Assembly: GCA_964464965.1 (NCBI GenBank)
Contig: CAYXHM010000003.1
Location: 62,001 to 126,000, forward strand
From: UBA5543 sp964464965
GTDB lineage: Bacteria; Bacteroidota; Bacteroidia; Chitinophagales; Chitinophagaceae
Length of the DNA: 64,000 bases
Direction: 5' to 3'
Part shown: one piece after another, positions 16,452 to 24,469 of the stretch
How positions within the stretch are numbered: the first letter of the stretch is position 1
How the letters are laid out: the number at the start of each line of letters is the position of its first letter
Made by a program: the position numbers and the translations under genes
The notes under the pieces: generated by a model
Told to the model about the DNA's origin: nothing
Database searches by the model: none
Seen by the model: only the letters and a program-made list of their open reading frames with translations

Positions 16452-18761
16452 ATGAAAAACCCACGCCCTGCTATCTGGATGTTGATTGCCATAGTTGCAG
16501 CGGCATGCGTTAGCTATTATACATTGGGCATGATGATAACTCATGCTGACCAATGCCTGCACAATATGGGTGGTGATGGTGGAAAGAATTACTACACCTA
16601 CCTGCAACACGCCCTCTATGGCAAGGGTATGTGGTTTACCGGCATGAATTATCCCTATGGCGAGCATATTATGTTTGTAGATGCACAGCCAGCCCTCAGC
16701 GTTACATTGGGTTTTTTAAGAAAGTATATAACACTCACACCCGGAAGTGCTACCGCAATACTCAACCTGCTCATGGCATTTGCTTTTGCAGTGGCAATAC
16801 TGGTTGTGTATAAAATATTGCTGCGCTTTAAGGTTGCTCATTTTTGGGCAATAATTTTTGCCTGTTGTATAATATGTACATGCACGCAGAACACACGCAT
16901 GTTTGGATTATACGGACTGAGCTATGCATGTATTATACCCCTGATATTTTACTGGTCAGTAAATTATTATGATTCGGGTAGAATCAGATATATGGTTTAC
17001 CTCCTGTTGCTGAGTTGCATAGCCATGTTTTTGCATCCCTATCACCTGGCAACGGCATTGGTCTGGAGCAGCCTTTATATTTTAGGGTACATCATTGTAA
17101 AAAAACAACCGGGCAAGGCGAAGCTAATGCACCTTTTGCCCGTAGTCGGCGTTATTATGGTGTCCCTGCTCGTGTTTAAATTAGTTTCATCATCAACAGA
17201 CCCGGTTACCGACAGGACCAGCTACCCTCACGGCTTGTTAAGCTATGGGGTTACAGGGGATGATATTTTTAAGTCGCCACATAGCCCTATATGGCTGTAT
17301 ATGCAAGACAAAGGCATAATAAAACCAATGCCTTTTGAGGAAAGTGGCTATCCGTACCTGGGTATAGCTCCTGCCTTGATACTCTGTTTATTCGTACTGG
17401 TATTTACATACAAGTGGCTAAGGAAAAAACGGGGAGATGACGCATATAAATTATATGGGCTTTCGCCTATCTGGATTTTTATTGCCTTTCTGGCCCTGTT
17501 ATATAGTATGGGGGTTCCATTTGTATGGGGGCTTGAAGGCCTGTATGACTATATAGCTTCTTTCAGGCAGTTCAGATCATTAGGATGGTTCGGGCTTATA
17601 TTTTACTATGTAGCTACAATATTTTCGGCGGTAATAATGTACAATATATTGACCAGGTATTCAAGCGCAAAGCGATATATGGTAGTTGGCATATTATTTT
17701 TTCTACCCTTAACCTTATGGGTTTTTGAAGGGTATGCTATTGCATCGAAGTTTCGTGAGCAAACATATATTGCCCCTTACAATTATGATTTTTTCCATGG
17801 TAAACTGGAACAGACTTGGCCGGACTTGCTCTCAGAAAAAGGGTATAATGCGACAGATTTCCAGGCGGTGATACAGATGCCGTTTTACTATGTCGGGTCT
17901 GAAAAAATATGGCTGCAAGCTTCAAACTGGGGCATGGCCCTGGCTACAAAAGCTGCTTATCAATTGGCTTTACCGCTTGTAAATGCAAATATGTCCAGGT
18001 CATCCTGGTCGCAAACGTTTAAACAAGTAAAAATAGCGGGAGGACCATATACCTTCAAGCCATTGCTGGATGATGTAAAAGATAAAAGGCCATACCTCCT
18101 TTGTTATTTTGAATATGATAAACTGAATCCCGATGAACAATATCTTTTCTCCCTGGCTGATTCAATAGGTAAAACTTCCAACCTGATAGCGTATGCGTTA
18201 TATCCTGAAAAGCTAAGACGGGCAGATAGCGCAGCTAAAGAAAAGATACGGACTATAGCAGCAGGCATGGCTACAGGTGATACTTCATTTCATGCATCAC
18301 CCTTGTTTTATAATCATTTTGATAATGGGGATACAACATCTTTTTTTGGCGAAGGTTCATCAAAAGCTATGTTACATACAGATAGCCTGCTGGTAAATAT
18401 AGACATAGACGATAAAAAAAGAAGTGGGTTGATAGAATGCTCAGCATGGTTCCTGGTAAATGATGTGAAGTACACAACACCGTCTTTAAGGATAAACATG
18501 TTTGACAGCGCATGGCAGGAGATATTGATGGATTATATACCCTCTAATGCAGCTACAGACGTCTGGCCCATGTGGTTCAGGGCGGGGAAGTACTTTGCCA
18601 TACCACAAAATTGCCACCACCTGCAGTTATATCTTATGAGAGAAAAAGAAGGTGTTTATTATGCTATTGATGAATTATTGGTGCGCCAGGCCGCTGATAC
18701 AATTGTAAGCAAAGATGCACACGGGAGAATTATGGTAAATAACCATCTTATTTCACGATAA
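16452..18761 (+). CDS. Multi-pass GT-C-like membrane protein, copy 2
   Basis: This 769-residue protein is a paralog of the preceding gene along its whole length, by eye about half identical. Shared landmarks are GGDGGKNYYTYLQHALYGKG (about residues 38-57), MNYPYGEHIMFVDAQP, FRQFRSL-(G/D)-(W/R)-FGL near 375, NMSRSSWSQTFKQVKIAGG and the C-terminus IMVNNHLISR. AGGAAATA precedes the ATG at 16452. The two copies have diverged evenly and both are intact, so both are probably functional, perhaps adding different or successive sugars. The product is predicted to lie in the inner membrane with a large periplasmic C-terminal domain. Family assignment needs a profile search. Confidence 0.75.
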   Translation: MKNPRPAIWMLIAIVAAACVSYYTLGMMITHADQCLHNMGGDGGKNYYTYLQHALYGKGMWFTGMNYPYGEHIMFVDAQPALSVTLGFLRKYITLTPGSATAILNLLMAFAFAVAILVVYKILLRFKVAHFWAIIFACCIICTCTQNTRMFGLYGLSYACIIPLIFYWSVNYYDSGRIRYMVYLLLLSCIAMFLHPYHLATALVWSSLYILGYIIVKKQPGKAKLMHLLPVVGVIMVSLLVFKLVSSSTDPVTDRTSYPHGLLSYGVTGDDIFKSPHSPIWLYMQDKGIIKPMPFEESGYPYLGIAPALILCLFVLVFTYKWLRKKRGDDAYKLYGLSPIWIFIAFLALLYSMGVPFVWGLEGLYDYIASFRQFRSLGWFGLIFYYVATIFSAVIMYNILTRYSSAKRYMVVGILFFLPLTLWVFEGYAIASKFREQTYIAPYNYDFFHGKLEQTWPDLLSEKGYNATDFQAVIQMPFYYVGSEKIWLQASNWGMALATKAAYQLALPLVNANMSRSSWSQTFKQVKIAGGPYTFKPLLDDVKDKRPYLLCYFEYDKLNPDEQYLFSLADSIGKTSNLIAYALYPEKLRRADSAAKEKIRTIAAGMATGDTSFHASPLFYNHFDNGDTTSFFGEGSSKAMLHTDSLLVNIDIDDKKRSGLIECSAWFLVNDVKYTTPSLRINMFDSAWQEILMDYIPSNAATDVWPMWFRAGKYFAIPQNCHHLQLYLMREKEGVYYAIDELLVRQAADTIVSKDAHGRIMVNNHLISR

Positions 18762-18807
18762 TATATTCACCTTTTGTTATAAATCCGTTGCGTAATTTTG
18801 CATACTG
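18762..18807 (+). repeat. Duplicated 3' flank, second copy (paaD leader)
   Basis: This segment is the counterpart of 16288-16334. It lies between the stop of GT-C copy 2 and the ATG of paaD and contains the intact TAATTTTG box. Confidence 0.65.
18774..18800 (+). promoter_or_regulatory. Candidate promoter of paaD
   Basis: TTG at 18774-18776 and TAATTTTG at 18793-18800 resemble a Bacteroidota -33/-7 promoter, although the 16-nt spacing is short. The box ends only 7 nt before the paaD ATG, so the transcript would be nearly leaderless. Confidence 0.45.
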
Positions 18808-19311
18808 ATGCAGGATGACATAACTATAGAGCAAGTATATAAATGGCTGGGGCAGGTAGCCGACCCCGAAGTACCCGTCCTGACTGTGCTGGATATGGGC
18901 GTAATAAGAGACGTAACCCTGCAGGATACTACAGGCGGGAAAGAAGTGACTATAATGATTACCCCAACCTACAGCGGCTGCCCCGCTATGGACATGATAA
19001 GCATGAACATACGCATGGCGCTGATGAGCAGGGGAATAAAAAAAGTACATATACACGAGCAACTAAGCCCTGCCTGGACTACAGACTGGATGAGTGAGGA
19101 GGGCAAACGTAAACTTAAAGAATATGGTATTGCACCGCCCATAAGAAGAGCCGGTACAAATGTGGGCCTTTTTGAGGAGGAAAAGGTGCCTTGCCCGCGC
19201 TGCGAATCTACAAATACAGAGTTAGTAAGCCAGTTTGGGCCTACTTCATGCAAAGCGCTATATAAGTGCCTTAACTGTAAGGAACCGTTTGAGCATTTTA
19301 AATGTCATTGA
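18808..19311 (+). CDS. paaD: Phenylacetyl-CoA epoxidase maturation protein PaaD
   Basis: PaaD (PaaJ in some systems) is a SUF-type accessory protein thought to help metal-centre assembly in the epoxidase complex. At 167 residues it matches the family. The N-terminal MIP18/DUF59 domain has VADPEVPVLTVLDMGVIRDV (about residues 16-35) and PTYSGCPAMDMI (about 53-64). The C-terminus is a zinc ribbon with CPRCES (about 131-136), FGPTSCKALYKCLNCKEPF (about 145-163) and a final FKCH. The gene is cut off from paaABC by the GT2/GT-C genes. No paaE reductase follows; the next gene is rnc on the other strand. Confidence 0.95.
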   Translation: MQDDITIEQVYKWLGQVADPEVPVLTVLDMGVIRDVTLQDTTGGKEVTIMITPTYSGCPAMDMISMNIRMALMSRGIKKVHIHEQLSPAWTTDWMSEEGKRKLKEYGIAPPIRRAGTNVGLFEEEKVPCPRCESTNTELVSQFGPTSCKALYKCLNCKEPFEHFKCH

Positions 19312-19316
19312 TTATT

Positions 19317-20033
19317 TTAGCGAAGGCCTAATTTTATTATAGCATTCTGTGCTGCTACCTGCCCGGCTTCTTTTTTGTTGTAACCTGTACCTTCTGCTAT
19401 TATTTCCCCGTCCAGCTGTATGCCTATGGTAAATATCTTGCGTGTGCCCTCATTTTCCTCGCTCAGTGTTTCAAAAGATAAATCGTAACTGCCTTTCTGC
19501 GCCCAACTCAACAATTTGTTTTTAAAGTTGGTATCGCGTTCTTCCAGCGTGTCTATATCTATATACGGCTTCAGCATCTGGTTCAGGATAAAAGCCTTGG
19601 CTTTGTGAAAGCCCTGGTCTAAATATACAGCGCCTATTAACGCCTCCAGCGCATTGCCGAATATATGGCTGCGGCTTAACCCCTTATCGTTCTGGTTGTA
19701 TTGTACTATTTTTTGCAGCCCCATTCTCAATGCGAGGTTGTTCAGGGTTTCACGCCTTACGATACGTGAGCGCATCTCGGTAAGATAACCTTCAGACTGG
19801 TACGGATATTTTTTAAACAGGTAGTCGGCAATAACAGAGCCCAGGATAGCATCGCCAAGAAACTCGAGCCGCTCATTATTCTGGGCTATCTCCTCGAGTT
19901 TTGAGCGGTGCATCAGCGCCAGCTGGTAGTATGGTATGTGCTTAGGTGTAAAACCTAACAGGTTCTCCAGCTGGGAAACCAACTCTTTGTTGGGAGAAAA
20001 TAAATGGAGTATGCGTGACGTGAACCGCCTCAA
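19317..20033 (-). CDS. rnc: Ribonuclease III
   Basis: RNase III cleaves double-stranded RNA during rRNA and mRNA processing. At 238 residues it is of normal length. The catalytic domain carries the signature NERLEFLGDAILGSVIADYLF (first half at about residues 53-63), followed by a second acidic site in ALEALIGAVYLDQGF (about 128-142). The C-terminal dsRNA-binding domain spans about residues 168-238 and ends in GYNKKEAGQVAAQNAIIKLG. The gene lies 2 nt after fabF on the same strand, giving the conserved acpP-fabF-rnc order common in bacteria. Confidence 0.97.
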   Translation of the reverse strand: MRRFTSRILHLFSPNKELVSQLENLLGFTPKHIPYYQLALMHRSKLEEIAQNNERLEFLGDAILGSVIADYLFKKYPYQSEGYLTEMRSRIVRRETLNNLALRMGLQKIVQYNQNDKGLSRSHIFGNALEALIGAVYLDQGFHKAKAFILNQMLKPYIDIDTLEERDTNFKNKLLSWAQKGSYDLSFETLSEENEGTRKIFTIGIQLDGEIIAEGTGYNKKEAGQVAAQNAIIKLGLR

Positions 20034-20035
20034 AA

Positions 20036-21295
20036 TTACTCTTCGTATTTTTTGAAAATTACAGAAGCATTGTGTCCGCCAAAACCGAATGTGTTGCTCA
20101 AAGCTACACGCACTGTACGGTGCTGCGCTTTGTGGAAGGTAAGGTTAAACCTTGGGTCAATTTCAGGGTCGTCTGTAAAATGGTTGATGGTAGGCGGCAC
20201 GATATCATGCATTACAGCTTTGATACTGGCTACAGCTTCTATAGCTCCCGCGCCACCTAAAAGGTGCCCGGTCATAGATTTTGTAGAGCTGATGTTAAGT
20301 TTGTAAGCGTGGTCACCAAAAACTTTGGCAATAGCTGTAAGCTCGGCAATATCACCCAGCGGGGTAGAAGTGCCGTGTACATTGATGTAATCGACGTCTT
20401 CAGGCTGCATATCAGCATCTTCCAGTACGTTGCGCATTACATTGATAACGCCCAACCCTTCAGGATGTGGCGCTGTAAGGTGATACGCATCTGCGCTCAT
20501 GCCCCCGCCACATATTTCTGCCAATATGGGTATACCGCGTTTTTTAGCGTGTTCCAGTTCTTCCAGGATGATAGCGCAACCACCTTCGCCTAATACAAAA
20601 CCATCACGGTCTTTGTCGAAAGGTCGGCTGGCAGTCTTGGGGTCGTCGTTTCTTTCACTCAACGCTTTCATAGCGTTAAACCCACCAATACCTGATTCAG
20701 TAACCACAGCTTCAGAACCACCTGTGATGATTGCATCTGCCTTCCCCATCCTGATGTAGTTAAAACCATCTATCAGGGCATTTGTAGAAGACGCACAGGC
20801 ACTTACCGTAGCGAAGTTTGGCCCGCGGAAGCCATATTTCATAGAAATATGACCTGCAGCTATATCCAGTATGAGTTTCGGAATAAAGAAAGGATTAAAC
20901 CTTGGGGTACCGTCTCCTTTATTAAAGGCTGTCATCTCTTCGATGAACGTGATCATACCACCAATACCTGAGGCCCATATAACGCCAATACGATCGCGGT
21001 CTATACCCTCATCGGTAAGCCTGGCATGGCGTACAGCTTCGTCGGCAGATACTACTGCCAGTTGAGAGAAACGGTCCAGTTTCCTGGATTCTTTCCTGTC
21101 CAGGAAGTTAAGGATGTCAAAATCCTTAAGCTCGCAGGCGAACTTGGTTTTAAACTTGGTAACGTCGAATGCCTTAATGAAATCGGCACCCGAAACACCA
21201 TTAACCAGCCCGTTCCAGTATTCGGGAACAGTATTACCTAATGGAGTAAGAGCGCCGAGACCGGTAACGACAACGCGTTTGTACGGTAATTTCAT
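20036..21295 (-). CDS. fabF: Beta-ketoacyl-ACP synthase II
   Basis: FabF condenses malonyl-ACP with acyl-ACP in fatty-acid chain elongation. At 419 residues it is the usual length. The thiolase-fold active site is intact: nucleophile Cys in TVSACASSTNA (about residue 168), His in VNVHGTSTPLGD (about 308) and His in KSMTGHLLGGAGA (about 345). The N-terminus KRVVVTGLGALTPLGN and C-terminus SNTFGFGGHNASVIFKK are canonical. It follows acpP by 32 nt and is probably cotranscribed with it. Confidence 0.98.
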   Translation of the reverse strand: MKLPYKRVVVTGLGALTPLGNTVPEYWNGLVNGVSGADFIKAFDVTKFKTKFACELKDFDILNFLDRKESRKLDRFSQLAVVSADEAVRHARLTDEGIDRDRIGVIWASGIGGMITFIEEMTAFNKGDGTPRFNPFFIPKLILDIAAGHISMKYGFRGPNFATVSACASSTNALIDGFNYIRMGKADAIITGGSEAVVTESGIGGFNAMKALSERNDDPKTASRPFDKDRDGFVLGEGGCAIILEELEHAKKRGIPILAEICGGGMSADAYHLTAPHPEGLGVINVMRNVLEDADMQPEDVDYINVHGTSTPLGDIAELTAIAKVFGDHAYKLNISSTKSMTGHLLGGAGAIEAVASIKAVMHDIVPPTINHFTDDPEIDPRFNLTFHKAQHRTVRVALSNTFGFGGHNASVIFKKYEE

Positions 21296-21327
21296 TAAAA
21301 CAAATTCAGTTAAAAAAGTTCAGTTTG

Positions 21328-21564
21328 TTACTTTACGTGTTCTTCCAGGTAAGAAACAGCCTGGCCAACGGTTGTAATAGTTTCTGCCTGTTCGTCAGGT
21401 ATAGAAATGTTGAATTCTTTTTCGAATTCCATGATTAATTCTACTGTATCCAGAGAATCAGCTCCGAGGTCGTTAGTAAAACTAGCTTCCGGAGTAACTT
21501 CTGATTCATCTACACCCAGTTTGTCAACGATAATTTTCTTAACGCGATTTGCAATTTCAGACAT
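21328..21564 (-). CDS. acpP: Acyl carrier protein
   Basis: This is the 78-residue carrier of growing acyl chains in type II fatty-acid synthesis. The phosphopantetheine site is Ser37 in LGADSLDTVELIMEFE. The protein is strongly acidic and begins MSEIANRVKKIIV, as usual for the family. It is the first gene of the acpP-fabF-rnc unit, with a TATTTTTG box 23 nt before the start codon. Confidence 0.98.
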   Translation of the reverse strand: MSEIANRVKKIIVDKLGVDESEVTPEASFTNDLGADSLDTVELIMEFEKEFNISIPDEQAETITTVGQAVSYLEEHVK

Positions 21565-21587
21565 GATCTATGCATTTATTTATGGTG

Positions 21588-21595
21588 CAAAAATA
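21588..21595 (-). promoter_or_regulatory. TAnnTTTG -7 box of the acpP-fabF-rnc operon
   Basis: On the minus strand TATTTTTG ends 23 nt before the acpP ATG. This matches the Bacteroidota -7 consensus and allows a short leader of about 20 nt. Confidence 0.6.
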
Positions 21596-21676
21596 TACTT
21601 TTTAGCAAAACGAAAAAGGAATATTGAAATTTCTTCCTCATCGCCCGATTATAAGTACTTGTATATAAATATTGTA

Positions 21677-22345
21677 TTACTTGTTTTTTCGTTCTTCTAT
21701 TATCAATCCGTCCCTCATAATCAGTGTCCTGTCTGTCATAGTAGCTAATTCTTCATTGTGAGTAACCATAACAAAAGTCTGCCCGAACTGTTCTCTAAGT
21801 TTTAAAAAAAGATGGTGAATTGCCACCGCATTGTTGCTATCCAGGTTGCCGGTGGGCTCATCTGCCATGACAATTGCCGGATTATTGACCAAAGCACGGG
21901 CAATTGCAACACGCTGCTGCTCTCCACCGGACATTTCTGAAGGCTTATTTCCAAGCCTGCCGCTGAGCCCTACCACGTCCAGCATTTTTTCCGCTTCTTT
22001 CAGTCCTGCCGTTTTAGTTTTTCCACTTATCCATAAGGGTACGGCTACGTTCTCTACGGCAGTAAATTCTGGTAGCAGGTGGTGAAACTGGAAAACAAAG
22101 CCCATATATTTATTGCGAAATGCCGCTTGTTTCTTTTCCGGCAGGGCGAACAGGTTGGTATCGTTAATAGTTACCCGGCCGCTATCGGGCTTATCAAGCC
22201 CACCCAGTAAATGCAGCAGGGTGCTTTTACCAGCTCCTGACGCTCCTGTGACTGACACAATTTCACCTTTGGCTATATTTAATGACACACCGCTTAATAC
22301 AGTAAGATTGGAATACTTTTTGAACAGGTTTTCTGCAAACAGCAT
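21677..22345 (-). CDS. LolD-like ABC transporter ATPase
   Basis: This 222-residue ATPase belongs to the LolD/MacB/FtsE group, which powers lipoprotein release or mechanotransmission across the inner membrane. Motifs: Walker A TGASGAGKST (about residues 34-43), Q-loop in GFVFQFHHLLPE (about 84-95), signature MSGGEQQR (about 138-145), Walker B IVMADEPTGNLD (about 158-169) and the switch His in VMVTHNEE. The FQFHHLLPEFTA segment is typical of LolD. No permease (LolC/E) is adjacent, so the exact partner cannot be read from context. Confidence 0.85.
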   Translation of the reverse strand: MLFAENLFKKYSNLTVLSGVSLNIAKGEIVSVTGASGAGKSTLLHLLGGLDKPDSGRVTINDTNLFALPEKKQAAFRNKYMGFVFQFHHLLPEFTAVENVAVPLWISGKTKTAGLKEAEKMLDVVGLSGRLGNKPSEMSGGEQQRVAIARALVNNPAIVMADEPTGNLDSNNAVAIHHLFLKLREQFGQTFVMVTHNEELATMTDRTLIMRDGLIIEERKNK

Positions 22346-22452
22346 GATGTAAAAGTCTGCTAAAATGGTAGCTTAACCAAACAAATATTTAATAATAATG
22401 CAAGCCGTAAATTATGCTACTGCAATAATATTGTTACATTAAAATTAAAAAG

Positions 22453-22483
22453 TTTGTAATTGTGAATTGAAAACTTACATTTG
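22453..22483 (+). promoter_or_regulatory. Consensus Bacteroidota promoter before the DUF2795 gene
   Basis: TTTG at 22453-22456 and TACATTTG at 22476-22483 are separated by 19 nt, an exact fit to the -33/-7 consensus. The start codon is 34 nt downstream of the box. This is one of the best matches in the window. Confidence 0.75.
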
Positions 22484-22517
22484 CGGAAATCATTAATACA
22501 ATAAATATTTTTTAAAT

Positions 22518-22739
22518 ATGTTTTGGACACTTGAATTAGCATCACATCTGGAAGATGCACCTTGGCCTGCGACAAAAGATGAATTGATTGACTACGCCAT
22601 ACGTTCAGGCGCACCCCTGGAAGTTGTTGAAAACATACAGGAGCTGGATGACGAGGGTGAGATATACGAGGGAATAGAAGATATATGGCCTGATTATCCG
22701 ACGCAGGAGGACTTCTTCTTTAATGAAGATGAATATTAA
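22518..22739 (+). CDS. Small acidic DUF2795 protein
   Basis: This 73-residue protein matches the DUF2795 family seen throughout Bacteroidota. It begins MFWTLELASHLEDAPWPAT, has KDELIDYAIRSGAPLEVVEN (about residues 21-40) and ends in an acidic tail with NEDEY. The function is not known. It has its own consensus promoter and its own terminator, so it is a monocistronic and probably well expressed gene. Confidence 0.88.
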   Translation: MFWTLELASHLEDAPWPATKDELIDYAIRSGAPLEVVENIQELDDEGEIYEGIEDIWPDYPTQEDFFFNEDEY

Positions 22740-22759
22740 AAATTACTTGTAAAGATTTG

Positions 22760-22790
22760 AATCTCCCGCACCAGTCGGGAGATTTTTTAT
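22760..22790 (+). terminator. Intrinsic terminator of the DUF2795 gene
   Basis: A 9-bp stem AATCTCCCG (22760-22768) pairs with 22776-22784 around a 7-nt loop and is followed by a T run. It lies 20 nt after the stop and just overlaps the convergent stop of the next gene. Confidence 0.85.
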
Positions 22791-24427
22791 TTTATGTACA
22801 GCAGGTAATAATCCTGCAGGCTTTCCCTGCGTGTGGCGGGATTTAAAAAAGCAGGTGTCAGTTCACTGGTGCGAAAGCATTTACCCGTTGTTACAGTATC
22901 AAATATATAACCCTTGTGGCCTAACGCCATCAACCCCGAATCCTGGGTGAGTACGTACTTTCCTTTATCTATCTCAAAACTGTCTTTAGATATTACAGCC
23001 TCGGCATAAAAGTGAAAAGCGTTCAGCGGGTCTTTCATTCTATAGTGGACTATATCTTTTGCAGGGATGCTTTCCTGTTTGATATAAGCAGCCATCTGGT
23101 TGCCCAGTTGATAATCGAGCAGGGTATAATAAAAGTGGTTGGTCAGGAACAGGTTAGCCCCCATAATGGCGGTAACACTCAACCAGAATAACTTTGGCTG
23201 TATAGACTTTTTAAACGCAACATAAAGAAGTACAGCCAGAACTATGACCCATGCAATGACCCATCCTGCGCCTGCCGGGAATACATAGGCTATCATTAAT
23301 AAGGTAACGGCTATTAATAAAAATGATATACCCCACTGTATGGGTTTGAATACCTTGTGTAATTGCGGGTATTTGCCTTCGAAGAAATCTTTTAGCAGTG
23401 CGGCAACCATAATAGCAGCCAGGGGGAAAACCACGAATATATAATGCGGGAGCTGGTATTTTGAAGAACCCAGCGCCAGGTATGCCAGCAGGAAGCCGCC
23501 TGTTGTCATCCATTCCTGGCCGGCTTGCAGGCGGAATCTCTGTTTCACCAGCGTCACTACGTTAATAACTAATGCAGGTATAAATAATAATATCCACGGC
23601 AGGAAAGACCATAGCATGTTCAAAAACAGGAAGTCTATACCCGCACCATTGTTCCAGGGGCTTTCGCCTGTAATACGGCCAAAACTCTGCGACCAGTAGT
23701 AGAACCTTATGCCGGATACGTTAGTTAATCCATTTACTATCTTGTTGGGTTGAGCGTCAAACTGCTGGTACAGGCCAATGCTCATAGGTATTAACAGTAT
23801 AGCGATAACTACCAGACCTAAAAGGTATTGCCAGCGGAAGAACTTGTCCCACTCGCGTTTTAATGCCCAGTCTGACGCAAAGGCGAAGATGGGCACCATC
23901 AATGCTATAGGCCCCTTGCTCATCATACCAAAAGCTATAGCAGCGCTGCCTAATAATAAATGATGGAGCTTGCGGTTTACATCCCATTCTTTTATCAACC
24001 ATATGGCAATGATTACCCAACTCATCAGCACTGTATCGGTACGTATATCGTTAGTCATCAGGAACATGCCCTGGCAGGTACCGAATATGAGTGCGGCCAT
24101 ACGGCCTGCAGCCTCATTATACAAGAGCCTTGCCAGCCTGTAAGTGGCGTATATGGCAAACAGTGCGAATAATATAGATGGAAGTTTGAACCCAATATTG
24201 CCCACGCCGAATATCTTCATGCCCAGGGCGCTTATCCAGAACAGGAAAGGCGGCTTGTCTAAATAATCTATTCCCCGGTCGAACAATTGCAGGTAATTGC
24301 CGTTCTCCAGCATCTCGCGGCTTATTTCAGCATATTGAGATGCATCAATATCCATGACACCTACCCTGATGGCAGATATATGTACTATTGCGAGTATTAT
24401 AAAAACCCATATTGGTATTTTAGGCAT
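22787..24427 (-). CDS. ArnT/PMT-like membrane glycosyltransferase (GT-C)
   Basis: This 546-residue inner-membrane protein has about 12 hydrophobic segments. It resembles the ArnT/PMT group that moves a sugar from polyprenyl phosphate to lipid A or protein. The first loop holds the expected acidic motif VMDIDASQYAEISREMLENG (about residues 23-42), followed by YLDKPPFLFWISALGMKIFG and NDIRTDTVLMSW. The start is set at the ATG at 24427 (MPKIPIWVFII) because a TATTTTTG box lies 18 nt upstream; the longer frame would overlap the divergent epimerase gene. The sugar and acceptor cannot be told from sequence. Confidence 0.85.
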   Translation of the reverse strand: MPKIPIWVFIILAIVHISAIRVGVMDIDASQYAEISREMLENGNYLQLFDRGIDYLDKPPFLFWISALGMKIFGVGNIGFKLPSILFALFAIYATYRLARLLYNEAAGRMAALIFGTCQGMFLMTNDIRTDTVLMSWVIIAIWLIKEWDVNRKLHHLLLGSAAIAFGMMSKGPIALMVPIFAFASDWALKREWDKFFRWQYLLGLVVIAILLIPMSIGLYQQFDAQPNKIVNGLTNVSGIRFYYWSQSFGRITGESPWNNGAGIDFLFLNMLWSFLPWILLFIPALVINVVTLVKQRFRLQAGQEWMTTGGFLLAYLALGSSKYQLPHYIFVVFPLAAIMVAALLKDFFEGKYPQLHKVFKPIQWGISFLLIAVTLLMIAYVFPAGAGWVIAWVIVLAVLLYVAFKKSIQPKLFWLSVTAIMGANLFLTNHFYYTLLDYQLGNQMAAYIKQESIPAKDIVHYRMKDPLNAFHFYAEAVISKDSFEIDKGKYVLTQDSGLMALGHKGYIFDTVTTGKCFRTSELTPAFLNPATRRESLQDYYLLYIK

Positions 24428-24445
24428 AGCTGAATTTTCCAATCG

Positions 24446-24453
24446 CAAAAATA
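24446..24453 (-). promoter_or_regulatory. TAnnTTTG box of the ArnT-like gene
   Basis: TATTTTTG on the minus strand ends 18 nt before the ATG at 24427. It lies in the short divergent region with the epimerase gene and decides the start of the glycosyltransferase. Confidence 0.55.
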
Positions 24454-24469
24454 GTTGCATTTTTAAGGA

